NCBI RefSeq assembly: GCF_019655855.1
Contig: NZ_BPFX01000002.1
Span: forward strand, 1 to 64,000
DNA length: 64,000 nt
Direction: 5' to 3'
Source: Pseudomonas paralcaligenes
Lineage (GTDB): Bacteria; Pseudomonadota; Gammaproteobacteria; Pseudomonadales; Pseudomonadaceae
The translations under genes were made by a program, and so were the position numbers. This document shows positions 33,594 through 40,879 of this stretch, one piece after another (position 1 is the stretch's first letter; each line of letters begins with the position of its first letter). The notes beneath the pieces were generated by a model. That model made no database searches, was not told the DNA's origin, and saw only the letters and a list, made by a program, of their open reading frames with translations.

Positions 33594-34985
33594 TCAAAGG
33601 CGGGCGCCGGGAATGGCCAGCAGCTCGCCAAGCGCCTCGTCCAGGGTGGCGATCAGCCTGTCCACGTCCGCTTCCGTGGTGCTTGGGCAGCACAGGGTCA
33701 TGTTGTGGAACGGGGTGATCAGCATGCCGCGGTTGATCAGGTACAGGTGCAGGGCCATCTGCAGCTCGTCGTGGAAGGCCGCCTCGGCCTCGGCGCCGGT
33801 CTTCGGCGACACCGGGCAGAACTGGAACTCGCTGCGTGCGCCCAGTTCGGTCACCGACCACTTCAGGTCGTGCTTGCCGATCAGCGCGCGGAAGCCGTCG
33901 GCCAGGCGCTTGGCCAGCGGCAGCATGTGCGCGTAGGCGGCCGGGGTCATCACCTGCTCCAGGTTGGCGCGCATGCAGTGCATGGCCAGGGCATTGGCCG
34001 ACAGGGTGGTGCCCATGCCGCTGTGGCCGTGGCCATGGCTGTCTTCGCTGGCGCGCTGGCGCGACTCGGTCATGGCCTCGGCCATGGCTGCGCTGCAGCC
34101 GAAGATGCCGCAGGGCACGCCGCCGGCGATCGGCTTGCCGACCACGAAGAAGTCCGGGTCGAGGTCCCACAGCCGGGTGCAGCCGCCGATGTCGGTGGAG
34201 ATGGTGTGGGTCTCGTCAATGATCAGCAGCGCGCCGTATTTGCGGGTCAGCTCGCGGCACTTCTGCATGAAGCCCGGTTCCGGCAGGACCATGCCGATGT
34301 TGGTCATCGCCGGCTCGCACAGCAGGGCGCAGACGTCGCCCTTCGCCAGCGCGGCCTCCAGCGCCTCGACGTCGTTGAACGGGATCGAGCGGCTGTACTG
34401 GGTCAGGTCGTAGGCCTGGCCGACCAGGCCGGAGCGCGGCACGGTCTCGCCGTCGCGGTGGCGCACCATCACGTCGTCCACGGTGCCGTGGTAGCAGCCG
34501 TCGAACACCAGCAGGGTCTTGCGTTCGGTGATGGCGCGGGCCCAGCGCAGCACGTAGCGGTTGGAGTCCGTGGCGGTGGCGGTGACCTGCCAGAACGGCA
34601 GGCCGAAGCGCGCGGCCAGCAGCTCGCCGCAGACCACCGCGTCCTCGCCCGGCAGCATGGTGGTCAGGCCGTTGGCGCCCTGCTCGGCGAGGGCCCTGGC
34701 GATGGGCTCCGGCGAGTGGCCGAACATGGTGCCGGTGTCGCCCAGGCAGAAGTCGATGTACTCGTGGCCGTCCACGTCGTAGAAGCGCGCGCCCCTGGCG
34801 CGCTCGACGAACAGCGGCACCGGGGTCGACCAGTCGGCCATCCAGTGCATCGGCACACCGCCGTACAGGGAGTGGCGGGCGCGCTCAGCCAGGGCCACGG
34901 ATTTGGGATTGCGGGCGAGGAAGCGCTCGCGCTCGCGGGCGGCGAAGGTCTCCACGGCGGACGGGCTGATACCGCTGGCAGTCAT
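33594..34985 (-). CDS. Class III PLP-dependent aminotransferase
   Basis: A 463-residue fold-type I aminotransferase. It has the glycine-rich CLGDTGTMFGH, the PLP-binding TDSNRYVLRWAR, DETHTISTDIGG and the Schiff-base lysine in VGKPIAGG (Lys284). The ATG at 34985 has GAGG upstream; a start ten codons earlier is less likely. It is divergent from the GntR gene over palindromic operators and is likely cotranscribed with the gamma-glutamylpolyamine synthetase, so a polyamine or omega-amino acid substrate is likely. Glutamate-1-semialdehyde mutase-like enzymes are the nearest alternative. Confidence 0.87.
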   Translation of the reverse strand: MTASGISPSAVETFAARERERFLARNPKSVALAERARHSLYGGVPMHWMADWSTPVPLFVERARGARFYDVDGHEYIDFCLGDTGTMFGHSPEPIARALAEQGANGLTTMLPGEDAVVCGELLAARFGLPFWQVTATATDSNRYVLRWARAITERKTLLVFDGCYHGTVDDVMVRHRDGETVPRSGLVGQAYDLTQYSRSIPFNDVEALEAALAKGDVCALLCEPAMTNIGMVLPEPGFMQKCRELTRKYGALLIIDETHTISTDIGGCTRLWDLDPDFFVVGKPIAGGVPCGIFGCSAAMAEAMTESRQRASEDSHGHGHSGMGTTLSANALAMHCMRANLEQVMTPAAYAHMLPLAKRLADGFRALIGKHDLKWSVTELGARSEFQFCPVSPKTGAEAEAAFHDELQMALHLYLINRGMLITPFHNMTLCCPSTTEADVDRLIATLDEALGELLAIPGARL

Positions 34986-35015
34986 GCTGAACACCTCGTT
35001 CGAATTTCTGCACAT

Positions 35016-35040
35016 GCTATTTTGTGATCACAAAAATAGC
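35016..35040. promoter_or_regulatory. GntR operator 1
   Basis: A 25-base near-palindrome centred on TGTGATCACA (35023-35032) with outer arms GCTATTTT and AAAATAGC. It lies 31-55 bases upstream of the aminotransferase start. It is AT-rich against a GC-rich background. Probable binding site of the adjacent GntR regulator. Confidence 0.75.
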
Positions 35041-35085
35041 AACTGATGGTTTAATAGCCGTCTGGAACGCCGTTTTCCTTATGTA

Positions 35086-35095
35086 TGTGATCACA
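35086..35095. promoter_or_regulatory. GntR operator 2
   Basis: Second exact copy of TGTGATCACA followed by AAAA, 63 bases from the first, in the same divergent gap. The two sites are six helical turns apart, so cooperative binding or looping is possible. Confidence 0.7.
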
Positions 35096-35174
35096 AAAGA
35101 CCAGGAGCAAATGATGCGAGACTGTTCCCTGACCCTCAGCCAATTGCCTGCGCCGCCACGAGATCGCTGACACC

Positions 35175-35849
35175 ATGGCCGACAATCTGCAGGAAAGACT
35201 CTACCAACGGATTCGCGAAGGCCTGCTCGAAGGGCGCTTCCAGCCCGGCGAGCGGCTGAAGATCCGCGACCTCGCCGCCCAGTGGGGCACCAGCCCGATG
35301 CCGGTCCGCGCCGCGCTGCAGCGCTTGGTGGCCGAGGGCGCGCTGGAGGGCGAGCCGCAGCGCTCGGTGCGGGTGCCGGCGATGACCCGCGAGCGCTACC
35401 AGAACATCTTCCAGGTGCGCCTGGGCCTCGAAGGCCTGGCCGTGGAGTTGGCCACGCCCAACTTGACCCCCGCCGACATGGCCGAGCTGCGCGACTGCGT
35501 GCAGCGCATGGACCTGGCCATCGAGCAGCGCCAGGTGCAGGACTACCTGGAGGCCAACAGCCGCTTCCACCTCAGTCTCTACGGCGCCTGCGGCAACCCT
35601 GTGCTGCTGCGCAGCATCGAGTCGCTGTGGCTGCAGATCGGCCCCTTCTTCAACCGCCTGTTCACCGGCGCCGACCTGTCGCTGCGGCTCAACGACTTCC
35701 ACGAGGAAGCCTTCGCCGCCATCGAGGCCGGCGACCCCAAGGCGGCGCGCCATGCCATGGAGCAGGACCTGATCTACTTCGCCCGCTTCCTGCTCAACCT
35801 GCTGGAGCTGGAAGGCGCGAACAGCGTAGGGCGGGTGAAACCCGCGTGA
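35175..35849 (+). CDS. GntR-family (FCD) regulator
   Basis: A 224-residue regulator with an N-terminal winged helix (RIREGLLEGRFQPGERLKIRDLAAQWGTSPMPVRAALQRL) and a C-terminal FCD ligand domain with metal-ligand-like Asp/His positions (NSRFHLSLY, LNDFHEEAFAAI). It is divergent from the aminotransferase and most likely controls it through the TGTGATCACA sites. Its last residues (GRVKPA) and stop codon are supplied by an inverted-repeat element. Confidence 0.9.
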   Translation: MADNLQERLYQRIREGLLEGRFQPGERLKIRDLAAQWGTSPMPVRAALQRLVAEGALEGEPQRSVRVPAMTRERYQNIFQVRLGLEGLAVELATPNLTPADMAELRDCVQRMDLAIEQRQVQDYLEANSRFHLSLYGACGNPVLLRSIESLWLQIGPFFNRLFTGADLSLRLNDFHEEAFAAIEAGDPKAARHAMEQDLIYFARFLLNLLELEGANSVGRVKPA

Positions 35850-35915
35850 ACGGGGCTCACCGTAGCGCGGGTGGGCTTGCCAAGGTGTGTGCCCACGCGG
35901 GTTTCACCCGCCCTA
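35827..35915. repeat. 89-bp element with perfect 22-bp inverted repeats
   Basis: Left arm TAGGGCGGGTGAAACCCGCG TG (35827-35848) and right arm its exact reverse complement (35894-35915). The centre also contains GCGGGTGGGC. The left arm lies inside the 3' end of the GntR gene and carries the TGA stop. Confidence 0.9.
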
Positions 35916-35942
35916 GCGGATGCAGTCCGGGCCGAATGGTGC

Positions 35943-36350
35943 TCAGTTCTCCAGCCAGACGTCCCGGCACCAGTGCCACACCGAGTCCCATATCTCGTCG
36001 GTGAGTTCGCCGGTACGGCCGTCCCACAGCACCACCTGGCCTTCCACGTCCACGGCGTAGTAGTCGCGACCGTCCTGGCACAGGGGCACCAGGTCGCGCG
36101 GCAGGCCCAGGTCCCAGGCGGTGGCGGCCACTTCCGGCAGGTAGGTGTGGGAATGCGGGTCGCTGGCGGTGACCGGCTCCAGGCGGCCGTAGACCACGTC
36201 GCTGACCTTGAGCAGGAACTCGCGCAGCTCGAAGGGCAGGTGGATGAGGATCTGCTCCTGGATTTCCACCAGGGTCTCCTCTTCCGGCAGCTCCAGCGGC
36301 ACCGGCACCGGCTCGTTGAGTTCGCGCAGCTGATCGATGACTTCTTCCAC
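35943..36350 (-). CDS. SMI1/KNR4-family protein
   Basis: A 135-residue acidic protein of the SUKH superfamily; LPFELREFLLKVSDVVYG and LVPLCQDGRDYYAVDVEGQVVLWD are characteristic. SUKH proteins often act as immunity proteins in polymorphic toxin systems but also occur alone. No toxin gene is adjacent here, so an orphan role is likely. Confidence 0.85.
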   Translation of the reverse strand: MEEVIDQLRELNEPVPVPLELPEEETLVEIQEQILIHLPFELREFLLKVSDVVYGRLEPVTASDPHSHTYLPEVAATAWDLGLPRDLVPLCQDGRDYYAVDVEGQVVLWDGRTGELTDEIWDSVWHWCRDVWLEN

Positions 36351-36436
36351 GGGCGTCTCCAGGGGGAGGGAACGGAGTCGGCTAGAGGGTAGCCGATCGG
36401 AGGCGCGTTTTACCGCGAGCCGGCGGGGAAGGGAAG

Positions 36437-36458
36437 AACCCCGGGCGAACCCGGGGCT
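36437..36458 (-). terminator. Terminator of phoX
   Basis: On the minus strand GCCCCGGG-TTCG-CCCGGGG is followed by TTCTTCCC. It lies just downstream of the phoX stop. Confidence 0.75.
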
Positions 36459-36465
36459 CGGCGGC

Positions 36466-38448
36466 TCACATCAGGCGGCCGCCATCCTCGCGGGTGACCA
36501 CCACGGTGGCCGAGCGCGGCCGCCGCCCCGGGCCGTCCGGCCAGGCGCTGAGCAGGTTGGTGGCGGTGGAGCCTTCGCCCGGGTGCTGGATGTTGACGAA
36601 CAGGGTGCGGAAGTCCGGCGTGGCGCTGATGCCGGTGACCTCGGCGCCCAGCGGCCCGGTCAGGAAGCGCTTGAGGTCGCCGCTGCGCGGGTCGGCCACG
36701 AGCATCTGGTTGTGGCCGAACGGGCCGCTGGAGAGCTGGCTGCCGCTCATGTCGGTCTGGATCCACAGGCGGCCGTCCGGGTCGAACCAGAGCCCGTCCG
36801 GGCTGGCCAGGATGTTGCTGTCGTCCAGCGGCCTGCCCTTCGGGTCGCGGCTGTCGCCCTGCGGACCGGCCAGCAGGAAGATGTCCCAGTTCAGGCGCTT
36901 GCCGGAGTGGTCGCTGCTGTCCTCGCGCCAGCGGATGATGTGGCCGTAGGCGTTGGCCACGCGCGGGTTGGAGGCGATGGCCTGGGTGCGCGAGGTGTTG
37001 TTGGTGAGGGTGAAGTAGACCTCGCCGTTGTCCGGATTGACCGCGCCCCACTCCGGGCGGTCCATCTTGGTGGCGCCGACGAGGTCGGCGGCCAGGCGGG
37101 TGTTGATCAGCACTTCGCCCTGGTTGGCGAACTTCACCCCGGCCTTGGCGCAGGCGGCCTGGAAGGCCGAGTCCTTTAGGTCCAGCGCCAGCCAGTCGCC
37201 GCTGCCGTCGGCGTTGAAGCGGGCCACGTAGAGGGTGCCGTCGTCCAGCAGGCGGCCGGGCTTGCCCACGATCGGGAAGTAGCGTTCGCGGCTGACGTAC
37301 TTGTAGATGTACTCGTTCTGCGAGTCGTCGCCGGAGTAGCACACCAGCGGACTGCCGATGCGCTGCGGCGCGAAGACCAGGCCTTCGTGGGCGAAGCGGC
37401 CGAGGGCGCTGTGCTTGATCGGGGTGGAGGTCGGGTCGAAGGGGTCGATCTCGACGATCCAGCCGAAGTGGTTGGGCTCGTTGCGGTAGTCCTCGCGGGC
37501 GTCGGCGGCCTTGCGGGTGGCGTCGAAGCGCTCGAACTCGTCGCCCGGCAGGGTCTCCCAGCCGAAGCGGCTGGTGTCGCGCAGGCCGTAGCGCTTCAGC
37601 TCGCGCGGCTGGTCGGCGTCACGGGTGGCGAAGTAGCCGGCCCAGTTCTCCTCGCAGGTGAGGTAGGTGCCCCAGGGCGTGAAGCCGTTGGCGCAGTTGT
37701 TCTGGGTGCCGCGGGTGGCGGTGCCGTCCGGGCTGTAGCGGGTGCGCAGGAGCGCGTTGCCGCGCGCCGGGCCCTGGATCTGCATGGGCGTGGCGGCGGT
37801 GACGCGGCGGTTGTAGCGGCCGGGCACCACTTCCCACTCGCCCAGGCGGTTGCGGCGGATCTCGACGATGGTCACGCCGTGGGCGTTGATTTCCTTGCGC
37901 ACCTCGTCGGGCACCGTGCGCTTGCCGTCCACGGTGGTCGGGCCGTTGGGGTGCAGCAGGGGCGCGTCGATGTATTCGTTGTTGAACACCAGCAGGCCGT
38001 GGTTGGAGTCTTTACCGCCGCCGTGGCGGCCGTCGATGGGGAAATAGTGCATGCCGTCGTGGTGCATGCCGACCTGCTCCGCCTGGTCCTGGGCGCTGTT
38101 GCTGGCGTCCTCCAGGAACGGTGGCAGGTTGCCGCTGATGGGCGTGCCCCAGGGTGCCAGCACGCTGGCGCGATAGCCCGGCGGCACGGTGATGGTGTCG
38201 GCGCGGCTCACCGGTATGGCCTCGAAGGGCAGCCGGTTGCGCCGGGTGAACGGCTTCTCCGGCCCCGCCGCCTCGGCCACCTGGGGCAGCACGCCGAGGA
38301 AGCCGAGTGCGCCGATGGCGGCGCCACCGGCGAGTATCTGCCGGCGGCGATGGTCGATCAGCTCGCTCATGTGCGGGTTGGCGGAATGGTTGCTGGGGAG
38401 TTCGTCGCCGCTGCCAAAAAGCACGGCGTTCTGTTCATCGAAGCTCAC
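36466..38448 (-). CDS. phoX: PhoX-family alkaline phosphatase
   Basis: A 660-residue Tat-exported phosphatase. The twin-arginine signal is at residues 32-60 (DHRRRQILAGG then a hydrophobic run). PhoX hallmarks include NNCANGFTPWGTYLTCEENW, in which Glu and Cys contact the metal cluster, EPNHFGWIVEIDPFDP, and PDGLWFDPDGRLWIQTD. The family hydrolyses phosphomonoesters in the periplasm with Fe/Ca cofactors. Only a weak Pho-box-like half site (CCGTCAT, minus strand, around 38514) is visible upstream, so PhoB control is not certain. Monocistronic with its own terminator. Confidence 0.93.
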   Translation of the reverse strand: MSFDEQNAVLFGSGDELPSNHSANPHMSELIDHRRRQILAGGAAIGALGFLGVLPQVAEAAGPEKPFTRRNRLPFEAIPVSRADTITVPPGYRASVLAPWGTPISGNLPPFLEDASNSAQDQAEQVGMHHDGMHYFPIDGRHGGGKDSNHGLLVFNNEYIDAPLLHPNGPTTVDGKRTVPDEVRKEINAHGVTIVEIRRNRLGEWEVVPGRYNRRVTAATPMQIQGPARGNALLRTRYSPDGTATRGTQNNCANGFTPWGTYLTCEENWAGYFATRDADQPRELKRYGLRDTSRFGWETLPGDEFERFDATRKAADAREDYRNEPNHFGWIVEIDPFDPTSTPIKHSALGRFAHEGLVFAPQRIGSPLVCYSGDDSQNEYIYKYVSRERYFPIVGKPGRLLDDGTLYVARFNADGSGDWLALDLKDSAFQAACAKAGVKFANQGEVLINTRLAADLVGATKMDRPEWGAVNPDNGEVYFTLTNNTSRTQAIASNPRVANAYGHIIRWREDSSDHSGKRLNWDIFLLAGPQGDSRDPKGRPLDDSNILASPDGLWFDPDGRLWIQTDMSGSQLSSGPFGHNQMLVADPRSGDLKRFLTGPLGAEVTGISATPDFRTLFVNIQHPGEGSTATNLLSAWPDGPGRRPRSATVVVTREDGGRLM

Positions 38449-38551
38449 GGTTCGGTTCCTTCTGCTGAGGATGCGACGGAGCCACGACGCTAGCGGTCGA
38501 TGGAGACGAAACGATGACGGTTGTGTGGCGATTCGGTGCCCTAGGAGCGGG

Positions 38552-38995
38552 TTAACGTTTCCTGCGTTGCTCGGCGCCGCTCATGAGGCGGGCATCGAGC
38601 AGGGCGTGGTGGGGGATGTCGCCTTCGGCCAGGTCGCTGAGCAGCTTCTTGTCCTCGCGGCAGCAGGCGTTGCCGGGCAGGCCATGAGCGCCGAGCAGCT
38701 CCAGCAGCAGCGGCCAGTCCCAGGCCAGGGCGTCGCTGACGATCTCGACCTCGCCATAACCGGCAATGAAGGCGTGCAGCGCCGTGGCGGCTTCCGCCCG
38801 GCTGCGGCCGTGACGGGCCGGTTCGAGCTGGGGCAGGACGATCTCGTGGACGAAGGCGGAACAGTCGGCCGGGCTCCAGCCGTCGTTCAGCTCGACGTAG
38901 AACTCGGCGCCGGCCGGGTCGACCAGGGCCAGGCTGATCAGTCGGTAGTCGGGGGTGAGGCGGGTGAATTCGGTATCGAGGAAGAGGGTGTGCAT
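38552..38995 (-). CDS. DEDD-type 3'-5' exoribonuclease-like protein
   Basis: A 147-residue RNase H-like fold protein. The DEDD acidic set is visible: Asp7 and Glu9 in LFLDTEFT, Asp88 in IVSDALAWDW, and Asp134 with His129/130 in IPHHALLDARLM. This is a compact stand-alone exonuclease domain. The ATG at 38995 is chosen because the frame upstream is not gene-like. Substrate (RNA or ssDNA) not known. Confidence 0.8.
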   Translation of the reverse strand: MHTLFLDTEFTRLTPDYRLISLALVDPAGAEFYVELNDGWSPADCSAFVHEIVLPQLEPARHGRSRAEAATALHAFIAGYGEVEIVSDALAWDWPLLLELLGAHGLPGNACCREDKKLLSDLAEGDIPHHALLDARLMSGAEQRRKR

Positions 38996-39040
38996 GCGGC
39001 GCGCCTGGCGGGGAGATGGCGCGACTCTAGCAGATGGAGA

Positions 39041-39069
39041 AAGCCCCCGGTCGTTGCGGCCGGGGGCTT
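39041..39069 (-). terminator. Terminator of the Tim44-like gene
   Basis: Strong stem AAGCCCCCGG/CCGGGGGCTT with a nine-base loop, followed on the minus strand by TTCTCC. It sits just downstream of the stop at 39075. Confidence 0.85.
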
Positions 39070-39074
39070 CGGGA

Positions 39075-39914
39075 TCAGCCGTTCTGGCGGATGCCGGCGA
39101 CCAGCCAGGGCTGGTTGTCGCCGTTGACGCGCTCCATGCGCCAGCTTTCGCTGAAGGCCTCGCCCTGGTCGAAGCGCGAGGTCTTGGCCAGGCCACGGAA
39201 GGTCAGGGTGGCGACGGTCTTGTCGGCCAGTTCGTCGATGCCGTCCAGCTGCACGTCGAGGTCATCGATGTAGGTGGACTGGTAGGCGTCGCCCAGGCTG
39301 GCGCGCTCTTCCTTGAGGAAGCTGAGCATCTGCGGGGTGACGAACTCGGCGATCTTGTCCATCTCCGCCGCGTCCCAGTGCTGCTGCAGCGCCAGGAAGT
39401 GGGTGCGGCCGGCCTCGATGAAGCGTGGCTCGTCGAACCAGGCCGGCGCCTTGACGGCGGGACGTGCCGGGGCGGCGCTGCCGAAGATAGGTGCCTGCTG
39501 CTGCGGCATCTCGCGCTGCATGCCACCGGCCACGGCCGGGCGGCCCTGCTGCTGGCGACGCGCGGCGAACAGCTTGAAGATGACGAAGGCGATCAGGCCG
39601 AGGATCAGGAAGTCGAAGATCTGGAAGCCTTCGAAGCCATCGCCCATGAACATGGAGGCGAGCAGGCCGCCGGCGGCGATGCCGGCCAGCGGGCCGAGCC
39701 AGCGCGATGCGCCGCTGGCGGCGGCCGGGCGCTGGGCGCCGGCGGCGTTGTTGGCGGCCGCGGGCTGGTTGGCCTTGGGTGCTTCCGCCTGGCGGCTCTG
39801 GTGGGTCGGTGCCGAGCCGAAGGACTTGCCGCCGCCCATGCGCTTGGCGCTGGCGTCGAGGCTGAGGGTCAGACCCAGGCACAGAGCCAGGGCGATGCTG
39901 AGAAAACGCTGCAT
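39075..39914 (-). CDS. Tim44-like domain membrane protein
   Basis: A 279-residue protein with a signal peptide, a low-complexity Gln/Ala/Pro linker, two hydrophobic segments (LGPLAGIAAGGLLASMFM and FDFLILGLIAFVIFKLF) and a C-terminal Tim44-like domain (AEFVTPQMLSFLKEE, VATLTFRGLAKTS). The family is conserved in proteobacteria with unclear function, possibly lipid or protein binding at the inner membrane. Start at 39914 because it gives a proper signal sequence. Confidence 0.87.
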   Translation of the reverse strand: MQRFLSIALALCLGLTLSLDASAKRMGGGKSFGSAPTHQSRQAEAPKANQPAAANNAAGAQRPAAASGASRWLGPLAGIAAGGLLASMFMGDGFEGFQIFDFLILGLIAFVIFKLFAARRQQQGRPAVAGGMQREMPQQQAPIFGSAAPARPAVKAPAWFDEPRFIEAGRTHFLALQQHWDAAEMDKIAEFVTPQMLSFLKEERASLGDAYQSTYIDDLDVQLDGIDELADKTVATLTFRGLAKTSRFDQGEAFSESWRMERVNGDNQPWLVAGIRQNG

Positions 39915-40044
39915 GTGGGGTGATCCCGCTGAGGTTGTGAGTCGCGCGTCATGCTGCCGCAGTGTTGGGACTCCCGCTAGCCGCAGAATGTTTCCGGATT
40001 TATGTGGGCTGCTCGTATAGAGGCGGCACGTGTGGTTCTGTCGG

Positions 40045-40623
40045 TCAGCGGCGCAGCAGCCAGGCGAGCGGCCCGCCCCGCAACTGCCGACGCAGCAGGG
40101 CGCGCAGGTCTGCATCGCCTTCTCCGGGGTGGCGCAGCCAGTGCACGAAGGTGCGCAGGAACACCGCGCTGAGCAGGCTTTCCTCGGCGACCCGCGACAG
40201 ATGCAGGTTCTGCCGCCGCGCCGCCTCGCGCCACCACTGCACGGTGCGGCTGACCCGCAGCAGCGCGCCGGCCTGCAGGTGGATATGGCCGAACTCCAGC
40301 TTGTACAGCAGCATCTGCCCGGTCAGGGCGCGGTGCGCGGCCATGCCGCCGAGCCAGGCGACCAGCAGTTCCTCCAGTCGCTTGCTTGGGCTCAAGGCGG
40401 CGAGGTCGGCCGCCCTGGCCCGCTCGAACAGCGCCCGGTCGGCGCGGTCCAGCCAGGCCTCGACCAGATCGTCCTTCTGCCCGTAGTGGCGCGCGATAGC
40501 GGCCAGGTCGCAATCCAGCGCCTCGGCCACATCGTGTAGATACAGACGCTCCCAGCCGCAGACCTCGGCCAGGTCGAGGGCGGTATCGAGGATCTTGTCG
40601 GCGGAAGGCGTGGCGCGGGGCAT
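40045..40623 (-). CDS. TetR-family regulator next to the Rhs locus
   Basis: A 192-residue TetR-type regulator with the helix-turn-helix VCGWERLYLHDVAEALDCDLAAIARHYGQKDDLVEAW. GGAGG sits eight bases before the ATG at 40623. The C-terminal domain ends in a basic stretch (RRQLRGGPLAWLLRR). It diverges from the Rhs gene across about 256 bp. It may or may not regulate it; no palindromic operator with TetR character was found apart from the hairpin at 40801. Confidence 0.85.
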   Translation of the reverse strand: MPRATPSADKILDTALDLAEVCGWERLYLHDVAEALDCDLAAIARHYGQKDDLVEAWLDRADRALFERARAADLAALSPSKRLEELLVAWLGGMAAHRALTGQMLLYKLEFGHIHLQAGALLRVSRTVQWWREAARRQNLHLSRVAEESLLSAVFLRTFVHWLRHPGEGDADLRALLRRQLRGGPLAWLLRR

Positions 40624-40800
40624 GGAAGGCACCTCCGCCGGACAGTATGGCCAGCCTGGCGGCTCCCTCGAAAAGACCCGACGGGTGGAGCCTGTTTCCA
40701 TCCGGCAGTTGCAGGCCTCGTGATGAGACCTGATCGTCGTTTACGGCACGCCCGGATTGTCGGGTCCGTCGTGTTCGGCTGAAATTTACCAATCTGGTAT

Positions 40801-40822
40801 GGGTATCGCTTGAGCGATACCC
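40801..40822 (+). promoter_or_regulatory. Hairpin in the rhs 5' leader
   Basis: GGGTATCGCT and AGCGATACCC are perfect inverted arms separated by two bases. It lies 58 bases upstream of the rhs start and is not followed by a U run, so it is more likely an operator or mRNA structure than a terminator. Confidence 0.45.
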
Positions 40823-40879
40823 CGTGGAGCCTGCACGGAAGCAGGCCTTCTATAAATCACTGAGCAAAAGGACTTGCCC

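Noticed and set aside
35023..35095. Vfr/CRP sites at TGTGATCACA
   Set aside because: CRP-type sites need six bases between TGTGA and TCACA; here there are none, so a GntR operator is the better reading.
38449..38551. Pho box upstream of phoX
   Set aside because: Only one half site with a mismatch (CCGTCAT) could be aligned; the second half is not convincing, so it is not listed as a feature.
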